From the NCBI GenBank assembly GCA_035516895.1, contig DATIZY010000273.1, forward strand, positions 1 through 5,429: a stretch of DNA of 5,429 nt, read 5' to 3'. The DNA is from Gp7-AA10 sp035516895. GTDB lineage: Bacteria > Acidobacteriota > Thermoanaerobaculia > Gp7-AA8. Under the pieces are notes generated by a model. That model saw only the letters and a program-made list of their open reading frames with translations. It searched no databases and was not told the DNA's origin. This document shows, in pieces, positions 1 to 5,381 of the stretch (its first letter is position 1; each line of letters opens with the position of its first letter). Both the position numbers and the translations under genes were made by a program.

Positions 1-681
1 GTCGGCGCTGTCGCCGGCGACGTAGATCGGGACGTCGCCCATGATCTCGATGTCGCGCGCGTCAGCGGCGCGGCGGATCTCGGCCCACTGGCGGAAGAAA
101 AGAAATTGTACATATTTATGATAACTAATTTCTGCGGCGAGCTCGCGCTTCGCCGCCGCCAGCGCGGCCGCGTCGCGCACGGCGATCTCGTGCGGCCATC
201 CGGTCCAGGCCGTCCCGCCGTATCGCTCTTTCAGCGACGCGTACGTCGCCCAATCTTCGAGCCAGGCGTTGTCTTCTTCGAATCGGCGGAAATCGTTTTG
301 GTAGCGCGTGCGCGCGCGCTCGTTGAAGTGCTGCCACGAACGGCGCAGCAGGCGATTCTTGAATTCGGCGACGCGATCGAATTCGACGTGCTCCTCCGAA
401 AACGACGGCATGTCGTCGAGCGCGTTGGCGGGCAGCAGTCCGTTGCGCTGCAGCCGCGCGGGCGAAACGAGCAGCGGATTTCCGGCGTACGACGAATGAC
501 AGCCGTACGGCGAGTTGCCGTAGCCCGGCGGATTGAGCGGAAGGATCTGCCACAGTCCGAGTCCCGCGCTCTGCACCCAATCGAGAAACGTGAGCAGCTC
601 GTCGCCGAAATCGCCGATGCCGTACGGGCCGGGGAGCGATGTCGGATGCAGGAGGACGCCGGCGATGCGGCGCGCGATCAT
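1..681 (-). CDS. malQ: 4-alpha-glucanotransferase (amylomaltase, GH77), N-terminal part, cut by window edge
   Basis: Read leftward from an ATG at 681-679, this frame is open for 227 codons and leaves the window without a stop. The usual full length is about 500 residues. MalQ transfers alpha-1,4-glucan segments between maltodextrins in the cytoplasm. Visible GH77 hallmarks are the N-terminal LLHPTSLPGPYGIGDFG (residues 10-26), WQILPLNPPGYGNSPYG (44-60), SSYAGNPLL (63-71), QFLFFRQW (192-199) and GDVPIYVAGDSAD (215-227). The catalytic Asp/Glu residues lie beyond the left edge. The start is well supported: a GGAGG Shine-Dalgarno (complement of 689-693) sits 7 nt upstream. The ATG overlaps the TGA of the upstream GH57 gene as ATGA, so the two are probably co-transcribed and translationally coupled. 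One oddity is a run of AT-ending codons at residues 185-194, listed separately. The identification is very secure. Confidence 0.95.
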   Translation of the reverse strand, partial: MIARRIAGVLLHPTSLPGPYGIGDFGDELLTFLDWVQSAGLGLWQILPLNPPGYGNSPYGCHSSYAGNPLLVSPARLQRNGLLPANALDDMPSFSEEHVEFDRVAEFKNRLLRRSWQHFNERARTRYQNDFRRFEEDNAWLEDWATYASLKERYGGTAWTGWPHEIAVRDAAALAAAKRELAAEISYHKYVQFLFFRQWAEIRRAADARDIEIMGDVPIYVAGDSAD

Positions 682-3092
682 CGGTGCGCCTCCGCGCTGA
701 TCGCCAGCTTCTCACCGAGGGCGTCGAAGTGCTGCAGCCATCGATTGGCGGCGGACGATCCGTTTCCGGCATTCGCGGCGACGACCGGCCGCACGATTCT
801 GCGCATGCGGTAATACTCGTTCTGCGGTTTTCGCAGGTCGACTTTGACCTGCGCGTCGCGCATCAGCGTGACGATCGCCTCCCATCGCTCGAGCCGCTCG
901 AAATCCTCCGGCTTCGCGGCGAAGTCGCGCGCGGCGCGCTCGACCGCGCGCTCGAGCACCATGAGCGTCGTCTCGTCGAGGCGGACGCCCTCGTCGCGCG
1001 ATTCGCGAAGCAGCACTTCGATGTCCGCGAGCGGCGGCTCGTCCTGATCGAGGAGCCGCCGGAGCTGCAGGTTGACGTCGAACTCCGCGGCGGTCCGCAG
1101 CACGCCGGGCAGGGGTACGCCTAACGTCGCGTGGAAGCGCATCAGCGGGTCGTAGCGCTCGTGCAGCTGACGGAACGCGCTCTCGGCCTCGTGCAGAGTC
1201 GCGTCGCAAAGCAGATTGAGGATGCGCCGCTGCTCGTCGCGGAAGAGCGAGCGAATCGAGAGCAGCGGCTCCTCGAAGTACTCGTCGAGTACGCGGATCA
1301 CCGACGCGATTCCGTTGACGCGCATGTCTTCGCTGAGATCGCGCTTCATCGCTTCGTAGCGCGCGGAATCGGTCTCGAGGCGGACGCCGCCGGTCAGCTC
1401 CGTTTCGCCGAGGTGGATGACGGTGAATTCGAAGCGGGAGTGTTCGTGCGTGATCGTCGACAACACGTCGATGCAGCCGACCGCCATCTTCGCGCGGCCG
1501 GCACGGTACGTTTCGAAATCGTCCTGCCGCACGCGGTAGCAGTAGACCGGCTCGTCGGAGCCGAAGTTCGAAAACAGCGACGCGACGGCGTAGTGTGCGG
1601 CGACGCGGCGAAGATCGAGCCGCGACGGCTTCACTTCCCGCTCGTAAATCTGGCGCGCGTCGCCCCAGGCCGGCAGATTGCTCCGCGCGGCGGCGATGCG
1701 CTTGAGGAAATCGAGCTCGAGCGTGCGTCCGGAGATCTTCTCGGCGAGCTGCAGCACGCGGCCGGCGTAACGCAGGATCTGCACCGTCTCGATCCCGGAG
1801 ACGTCGTTGAAGAACCAGCCGCAGCTCGTGTACATGAGCATCGCGTTTCGCTGCAGCTCGAGCAGCTCGAAGATCGGGACCGCCGACTTCATCCGGTCCG
1901 AACCGGCTGAAGCCGGTGCTCCATGCAGGGAAACGAAACGCTCGACGTTCTCTTCCGAACGGTCGAGCACGACGTCGATGTAGTCGTCGCGCGCCTGCCA
2001 CGGATCGATGAGCACGCGCCGGCCGTGGTCCTCGAAGATCGCGGCGCATTGATCGCGCAGCCAGTCGAGCGCCTCGCGCAGCGGTCCGCGCCACTGCTGC
2101 GTCCAGCCGCTCGGCGCGCCGACGTTGCAGCCGCAGTCGAGCTGCCACCGGCCGACGCCATGGCTGCAGCTCCACGACGTCTTCTCGACGACCTCCACCT
2201 CTTCGGCCGGCGGGCTGTCGGCGAGAAACTGTCCGTAGTTCGCGAGGCGCGCCAGCTTGCGCTCGTTGATGTAGTCGATGGCATAGGCGAGAGCCATGTC
2301 GCCGTAGCGGTGATGATGCCCGTAGGTCTCGCCGTCGGTGGCGATGTTGACCAGCTGCGGCAGCGATGCGGAGTCGGCGAACGCGCCTAACAGCCGGTGC
2401 GCGAGATTCTCGCCGCGCGCGAGCAGCCGCTCGAACGCGACGGCGCGCGAGATCGGGCCGTCGTAGAAAAAGATCGCGATCGAGCGGCCCGAAGGAAGCT
2501 TGCAGCGGTACGGGCGCGTCGAATCGATGCCGTTGCCGTTCTGCGTTCTGGCCTGATGCGGCTCGAGAATCGTGAAGAGGATTCCTTCCGCGGCGAGCGC
2601 TTCGAGCGAGGCGATGTCGACGGCAGTTTCCGGCAGCCACATGCCCTCCGGTTTGCGGCCGAATCGTTTTTCGAAATCGCGGACTCCCCAGCGCACCTGC
2701 GTCCGGCGATCGCGCTCGTTCGCCAGCGGCAGGATCATGTGGTTGTACGCCTGCGCGATCGCCGAGCCGTGCCCGCCGAATTTCTCGCGGCTCATCCGAT
2801 CGGCGTCGACGATCGCCGCATACGTTCCCGGCGCCTGGGCTTCCAGCCAGCTCAAAAGCGTCGGTCCGAAATTGAAGCTGATCGACGCGTAGTTGTTGAC
2901 GATCTTCACGATGCGATCGTGCGCGTCGAGAATGCGCGACGACGCGTTCGGCTCGTAGCACTCGGCCGTGATCCGCTCGTTCCAGTCGTGGTAAGGCGTG
3001 GCGGAGTCCTGCGTCTCCACCGCTTCGAGCCACGGGTTCTCGCGCGGTGGCTGGTAAAAGTGTCCGTGAATGCAGATGAAGCGAATGCGCAT
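678..3092 (-). CDS. Glycoside hydrolase family 57 protein with DUF3536-type C-terminal region
   Basis: This 804-residue cytoplasmic protein has no signal peptide. It opens with the GH57 signature HGHFYQPPRENPWLE (residues 9-23). GMWLPETAVD (150-159) contains the likely catalytic nucleophile Glu155, and TDGETYGHHHRYGD (252-265) contains the likely acid/base Asp253. YEPNASSRILD (46-56) and CGCNVGAPSGWTQQWRGPLR (320-339) also fit this subfamily. The C-terminal half, from about 405 with LMYTSCGWFFNDVSGIETVQ (419-438), matches the DUF3536 region that accompanies many bacterial GH57 proteins. GH57 enzymes are retaining alpha-glucan hydrolases or transferases (amylase, 4-alpha-glucanotransferase, branching enzyme). 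The exact activity of the DUF3536 type cannot be read from sequence; neighbours point to glycogen or maltodextrin processing. The start is supported by the family N-terminus and a modest GGGGA 6 nt upstream. The stop overlaps the malQ start. Residues about 391-403 (GAPASAGSDRMK...) appear to derive from a repeat insertion, listed separately. Confidence 0.93.
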   Translation of the reverse strand: MRIRFICIHGHFYQPPRENPWLEAVETQDSATPYHDWNERITAECYEPNASSRILDAHDRIVKIVNNYASISFNFGPTLLSWLEAQAPGTYAAIVDADRMSREKFGGHGSAIAQAYNHMILPLANERDRRTQVRWGVRDFEKRFGRKPEGMWLPETAVDIASLEALAAEGILFTILEPHQARTQNGNGIDSTRPYRCKLPSGRSIAIFFYDGPISRAVAFERLLARGENLAHRLLGAFADSASLPQLVNIATDGETYGHHHRYGDMALAYAIDYINERKLARLANYGQFLADSPPAEEVEVVEKTSWSCSHGVGRWQLDCGCNVGAPSGWTQQWRGPLREALDWLRDQCAAIFEDHGRRVLIDPWQARDDYIDVVLDRSEENVERFVSLHGAPASAGSDRMKSAVPIFELLELQRNAMLMYTSCGWFFNDVSGIETVQILRYAGRVLQLAEKISGRTLELDFLKRIAAARSNLPAWGDARQIYEREVKPSRLDLRRVAAHYAVASLFSNFGSDEPVYCYRVRQDDFETYRAGRAKMAVGCIDVLSTITHEHSRFEFTVIHLGETELTGGVRLETDSARYEAMKRDLSEDMRVNGIASVIRVLDEYFEEPLLSIRSLFRDEQRRILNLLCDATLHEAESAFRQLHERYDPLMRFHATLGVPLPGVLRTAAEFDVNLQLRRLLDQDEPPLADIEVLLRESRDEGVRLDETTLMVLERAVERAARDFAAKPEDFERLERWEAIVTLMRDAQVKVDLRKPQNEYYRMRRIVRPVVAANAGNGSSAANRWLQHFDALGEKLAISAEAHR
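1894..1924 (-). repeat. Eroded copy of the 56-bp palindromic element inside the GH57 gene (intact arm plus decayed arm)
   Basis: On the minus strand the 23-nt left arm of the element, starting ATGGAGCACCGGC and ending CAGCCGGT, is present without mismatch at 1924-1902. It matches the copy in the debranching gene exactly. A loop of about 4 nt (rather than 10) and a degenerate second arm starting ACCGGATGAAGTCGG follow. I count 17 of 23 positions matching the intact right arm if it is extended to about 1876, so the boundary inside 1876-1898 is uncertain. It is translated as GAPASAGSDRMK (GH57 residues 391-402), in the same frame as the copy in the debranching enzyme. The alternative is that only one arm was inserted and the rest is native sequence. 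Confidence 0.75.
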
Positions 3093-3120
3093 CGTTGATC
3101 CCCGGTTGCCATTCTCGAAA

Positions 3121-3176
3121 ATGGAGCGCGGGCTTCAGCCGGTTTCGACCACGACCGGCTAAAGCCGGTGCTCCAT
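3121..3176. repeat. 56-bp REPIN/BIME-like palindromic element, intergenic copy 1
   Basis: The ends are ATGGAGC and GCTCCAT. The two 23-nt arms pair with 3 mismatches (20 of 23) around the 10-nt loop TTCGACCACG. The right arm contains ACCGGCTAAAGCCGGT, itself an inverted repeat, so the DNA or RNA could fold as one long hairpin or two small ones. The copy is flanked on both sides by the heptamer CTCGAAA (3114-3120 and 3177-3183) in direct orientation. Because the genes diverge here, this is not a terminator of either annotated gene. Confidence 0.9.
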
Positions 3177-3231
3177 CTCGAAAGATACCCGCAACCGGCC
3201 GGGCGGCGGCGTGCGGCGGCCATTTTCGAAA

Positions 3232-3287
3232 ATGGAGCACGGGCTTCAGCCGGTTTCGACCACGACCGGCTAAAGCCGGTGCTCCAT
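3232..3287. repeat. 56-bp REPIN/BIME-like palindromic element, intergenic copy 2
   Basis: This copy is identical to copy 1 at 55 of 56 positions, with A instead of G at 3239, which restores one arm pair (21 of 23). The loop is the same 10-nt TTCGACCACG. Its flanks, TTTTCGAAA on the left and CTCGAGAAA on the right, are related to those of copy 1 but not identical. It lies 58 nt upstream of the debranching enzyme start, so if transcribed it would form a strong 5' leader hairpin. Confidence 0.9.
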
Positions 3288-3345
3288 CTCGAGAAACACA
3301 CGCGACCGGCCGGGCGGCGTGCGATGGTAACGTAAAGTCCGAGTC

Positions 3346-5211
3346 ATGTTGATCGTCGAGGCCGATGCGCTGCGCGACCCCGCCCGCGCCACCTCACTCG
3401 AATGGATCGAAACCAACGGGCTCGGCGGCTGGGCAAGCTCGAGCATTTGTTTTGCCAACACGCGGCGCTACCACGGAATGCTGGTGACCGCGTCGCGTAC
3501 GGGTGCGGAGCGGACCGTCGTCGTTTCGAAGCTCGACGAGACCCTCAACGGCGTCGAGCTCGCGACGAATTTTTATCCCGGCGTCGTCCATCCCCGCGGA
3601 TTCGAGCATCTCACGCGCTTCGAGCGCGGCGCGTTTCCGGTGTGGGAGTTCGCGATCGGACGCGCGCGGCTGCGGAAGACGCTCGTCTGTCCGCGCGGCG
3701 AAAACACCACGATCATCCGATACGAAATCTTCGACGATTCCGCGGAGCTGCGGCTTCGGCCGTTTCTCGCCGGCCGCGATTACCACTCGCTGATGCGAAG
3801 CCACGACGGCTCGCCGCCGCGCGTTGGCATGTATGTTCCCGGCGCGCGATTCGAAGCCGCGCCCGACTGGTTCTACAACTTCGAATATCCGCGCGAGCGC
3901 GAGCGCGGCCTCGACTTCCTCGAGGATCTCTTCACGCCCGGCGAGTCCATCGTGCGGATCGAGCCCGGCACGCCGCTCGACGTCGTGCTGAGTGTCGAAG
4001 AAAACTATGGAGCACCGGCTTCAGCCGGTCATGAAAACGACCGGCTGAAGCCGGTGCTCCATCTCTTCGAGAGGGAGCGCGCGCGGCGCGAGCGGTTCGA
4101 TGTGTTCGCTCTCGCCGCCGATCAATTCATCATCGACCGCGGCCATCACGACCTCGGCATCGTCGCCGGCTATCACTGGTTTGCCGAGTGGGGCCGCGAC
4201 AGCATGATCTCGCTGCCGGGCCTCTGCCTGGCCACCGGACGCTGCGGCGACGCGAAGCGCATTCTCCGCCGCTGGCTCGGCGCGATGCGCGACGGCCGGC
4301 TGCCGAACCGATTCGTCGAATACGGCGAGCCGGAGTTCAACTCGATCGACGCGACGCTGTGGCTCTTCGTGGCGATCTGGAGATACGTCGATGCGACGGG
4401 CGACCATCGCTTCGTTCGCGAGGAGGCGATGCCGAAGCTCGTCGAGGCGATCGATTCGTACCGCCGCGACGTCTCCGGAGGCCTGCTGCATTCGCCCGCG
4501 CAAGCGACGTGGATGGATGCGCGCGTGAACGGCATCGCGATCACGCCCCGCGCCGGTGCGGCGGTCGAAGTCAACGCGCTCTGGTACAACGCGCTGCGCA
4601 TCGCGGCGGCGCTCAACGACGATCCTTCGCTTCTCGTTTCGGCGGATGAAACGCGCGAGGCGTTTCGCGCGCGATTCTGGAACGAGCGCTCCGGCTGCTG
4701 TTTCGACGTCGTCGATCCCGAAGACTCGTCGATCCGGCCGAATCAACTGCTGCCGATCTCGCTGCCGTTTCCGCTCCTCGCGGGCGAGCGCGCGGAGTCG
4801 GTGTTGCGCGTCTGCGAAGAGAAGTTGATGACGCCCGTCGGCCCGCGCACGCTCGCGTTCGACGATCCGCGCTATCGCGGCCGGCTGGAGGGAGGTCCGT
4901 TCGAGCGCGACAGCGCCTATCATCAGGGCACCGTCTGGCCGTGGCTCCTCGGTCCCTGGATCACGGCGCTCGCACGCGTGCGCGGCGAAGCGGGGCGGGC
5001 GGAAGGGCGGCGGCTGATCGCGAACATGCAGCAACACCTGGCCGATGCCGCTGTCGGAACGATCCCGGAATGCTACGACGGCGATCCGCCTCACGCGGCG
5101 CGCGGCTGCATCGCGCAGGCGTGGAGCGTCGCCGAATTGCTGCGCGTCATGTCGGAGGAACTCGATGGCCGCGAAAAAGACAGAGCGAATCAACGTCTGG
5201 CTCACTCCTGA
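3346..5211 (+). CDS. Glycogen debranching enzyme (amylo-alpha-1,6-glucosidase type, GH133-like)
   Basis: This 621-residue, apparently cytoplasmic enzyme removes alpha-1,6-linked branch residues from glycogen or limit dextrins. The N-terminal beta-rich domain (about 1-220) begins with the family signature EWIETNGLGGWASSS (19-33), followed by TRRYHGML (39-46) and SKLDETLNG (61-69). The C-terminal (alpha/alpha)6-barrel catalytic domain (about 245-605) carries AADQFII (257-263), AGYHWFAEWGRDSM (274-287), LPNRFVEYGE (319-328), NSIDATLW (332-339), TWMDA (388-392), VEVNALWYNAL (407-417) and YHQGTVWPWLLGPW (525-538). The conserved Asp in WGRD and the WMDA region lie around the active site in this family. 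Length is slightly under the usual 640-720. Residues 221-239 are encoded by a palindromic repeat at the linker between the two domains. No clear Shine-Dalgarno precedes the ATG; the start rests on the N-terminal family match. The gene is divergent from the GH57-malQ unit. Confidence 0.95.
   Translation: MLIVEADALRDPARATSLEWIETNGLGGWASSSICFANTRRYHGMLVTASRTGAERTVVVSKLDETLNGVELATNFYPGVVHPRGFEHLTRFERGAFPVWEFAIGRARLRKTLVCPRGENTTIIRYEIFDDSAELRLRPFLAGRDYHSLMRSHDGSPPRVGMYVPGARFEAAPDWFYNFEYPRERERGLDFLEDLFTPGESIVRIEPGTPLDVVLSVEENYGAPASAGHENDRLKPVLHLFERERARRERFDVFALAADQFIIDRGHHDLGIVAGYHWFAEWGRDSMISLPGLCLATGRCGDAKRILRRWLGAMRDGRLPNRFVEYGEPEFNSIDATLWLFVAIWRYVDATGDHRFVREEAMPKLVEAIDSYRRDVSGGLLHSPAQATWMDARVNGIAITPRAGAAVEVNALWYNALRIAAALNDDPSLLVSADETREAFRARFWNERSGCCFDVVDPEDSSIRPNQLLPISLPFPLLAGERAESVLRVCEEKLMTPVGPRTLAFDDPRYRGRLEGGPFERDSAYHQGTVWPWLLGPWITALARVRGEAGRAEGRRLIANMQQHLADAAVGTIPECYDGDPPHAARGCIAQAWSVAELLRVMSEELDGREKDRANQRLAHS
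4007..4062 (+). repeat. 56-bp palindromic element inserted in frame within the debranching enzyme gene
   Basis: The two 23-nt arms (ATGGAGC + ACCGGCTTCAGCCGGT and its exact complement) pair without mismatch around the 10-nt loop CATGAAAACG, giving 56 nt in total like the intergenic copies. Each arm contains ACCGGC-TTCA-GCCGGT, a small hairpin. The copy is translated as residues 221-239, YGAPASAGHENDRLKPVLH. Of the three forward frames only this one is open; the other two hit TGA inside the element. It sits where the N-terminal domain joins the catalytic barrel, a position expected to tolerate extra residues. There is no obvious target-site duplication at its edges. Confidence 0.93.
5154..5158 (+). 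promoter_or_regulatory. Shine-Dalgarno of the small RHH-like gene, inside the debranching gene
   Basis: GGAGG lies 6 nt before the ATG at 5165 and within the last codons of the debranching gene. It fixes the start of the small downstream gene against the longer upstream-open frame, which begins at 5045 without comparable support, and suggests that both proteins are made from one transcript. Confidence 0.8.
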
Positions 5212-5341
5212 ACAGATCGCGTGGCTGAAGACGAAAGAGAACGCGTCGGAGACCGTGCGCGCGCTCGTCAATGAAGCGATGAACCTCGACCGGCTGGCGG
5301 CGAGCGTCAAGGCGGGGAAGCGAAAAAAGAGGAGAGGATGA
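5165..5341 (+). CDS. Small ribbon-helix-helix-like protein (58 residues), putative DNA-binding
   Basis: The product is 58 residues with a very basic C-terminus (KAGKRKKRRG, 49-58). RINVWLTPEQ (8-17) looks like the DNA-contacting beta-strand and helix-1 start of an Arc/CopG/ParD-type ribbon-helix-helix fold. Helix 1 is about 15-25, then a NASE turn (26-29) and helix 2 TVRALVNEAMN (30-40). The start is chosen at 5165 because a strong GGAGG lies 6 nt upstream and because the fold begins just after it. The gene overlaps the last 47 nt of the debranching enzyme in another frame. No toxin gene follows in the window, so an antitoxin role is unsupported. Local transcriptional regulation is possible but inferred. 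The codon pattern and the coherent amphipathic helices argue that it is real rather than a shadow of the upstream gene. Confidence 0.75.
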   Translation: MAAKKTERINVWLTPEQIAWLKTKENASETVRALVNEAMNLDRLAASVKAGKRKKRRG

Positions 5342-5361
5342 ATTTCGAATTTCGAATTTCG
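5341..5361. repeat. Heptamer tandem array AATTTCG x 3
   Basis: Three exact head-to-tail copies of AATTTCG, followed by a partial AAT, begin at the last base of the small RHH gene. The joints create TTCGAA palindromes. The array is AT-rich compared with the surrounding genes, and no coding potential is seen. Confidence 0.9.
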
Positions 5362-5381
5362 AATGAAGAAAGAAGTGTGGA

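Larger units (their letters stand above)
3108..3323. repeat. Tandem duplication (2 x about 111 bp) filling the divergent intergenic region
   Basis: Unit 1 is about 3108-3218 and unit 2 about 3219-3323. Each contains GCCATT-TCGAAA, then a 56-bp palindromic element, then CTCGA, a diverged linker of about 10 nt, and ACCGGCCGGGCGGC (3194-3207 and 3305-3318). The offset is a constant 111 nt until a 3-nt gap near the end. The 56-bp cores differ at one position (3128 G versus 3239 A), whereas the linker differs at several. The duplication occupies nearly all of the 253 nt between the two divergent start codons, so the promoters of both transcription units must lie inside or be tightly squeezed against it. 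No convincing promoter was found by eye. Confidence 0.85.

Noticed and set aside
106..122. TTGTAC and TATGAT in the AT-rich patch as a plus-strand promoter
   Set aside because: The two hexamers are only 5 nt apart, far from the roughly 17 nt needed. No -35 fits the TACAAT on the other strand either.
106..813. A 235-codon plus-strand open frame at the left end
   Set aside because: It is antisense to malQ and the end of GH57, where the minus strand shows clear GH77 motifs. Its composition is that of a shadow frame.
712..3240. A very long minus-strand open frame (842 codons) overlapping the GH57 gene
   Set aside because: The translation is dominated by Arg, Ala and Pro with no recognisable motifs. 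It is a GC-rich frame shadow of the GH57 gene.
3108..3323. Possible CRISPR array
   Set aside because: There are only two units. The repeat is a long interrupted palindrome, the linkers are related rather than unique, and copies also occur inside coding genes.
3325..3333. Extended -10-like TGGTAACGT just before the debranching start
   Set aside because: It has only a partial match to TATAAT and no -35 at suitable spacing, and it would give a nearly leaderless transcript. Too weak to annotate.
3095..3352. An 85-codon plus-strand open frame across the intergenic repeats (WSAGFSRF-type peptide repeats)
   Set aside because: It is just the translation of the tandem palindromic units and runs into the real debranching start. 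Junk frames of this sort are expected from repeats.
4007..4062. Intrinsic terminator inside the debranching gene
   Set aside because: The stem is strong but no U-tract follows, the coding frame continues intact, and the same structure occurs in unrelated positions as a dispersed repeat.
4021..5310. A 429-codon minus-strand open frame opposite the debranching enzyme
   Set aside because: It is low-complexity, arginine-rich antisense of conserved debranching motifs, and its start lies near the palindromic element. It is a shadow frame.
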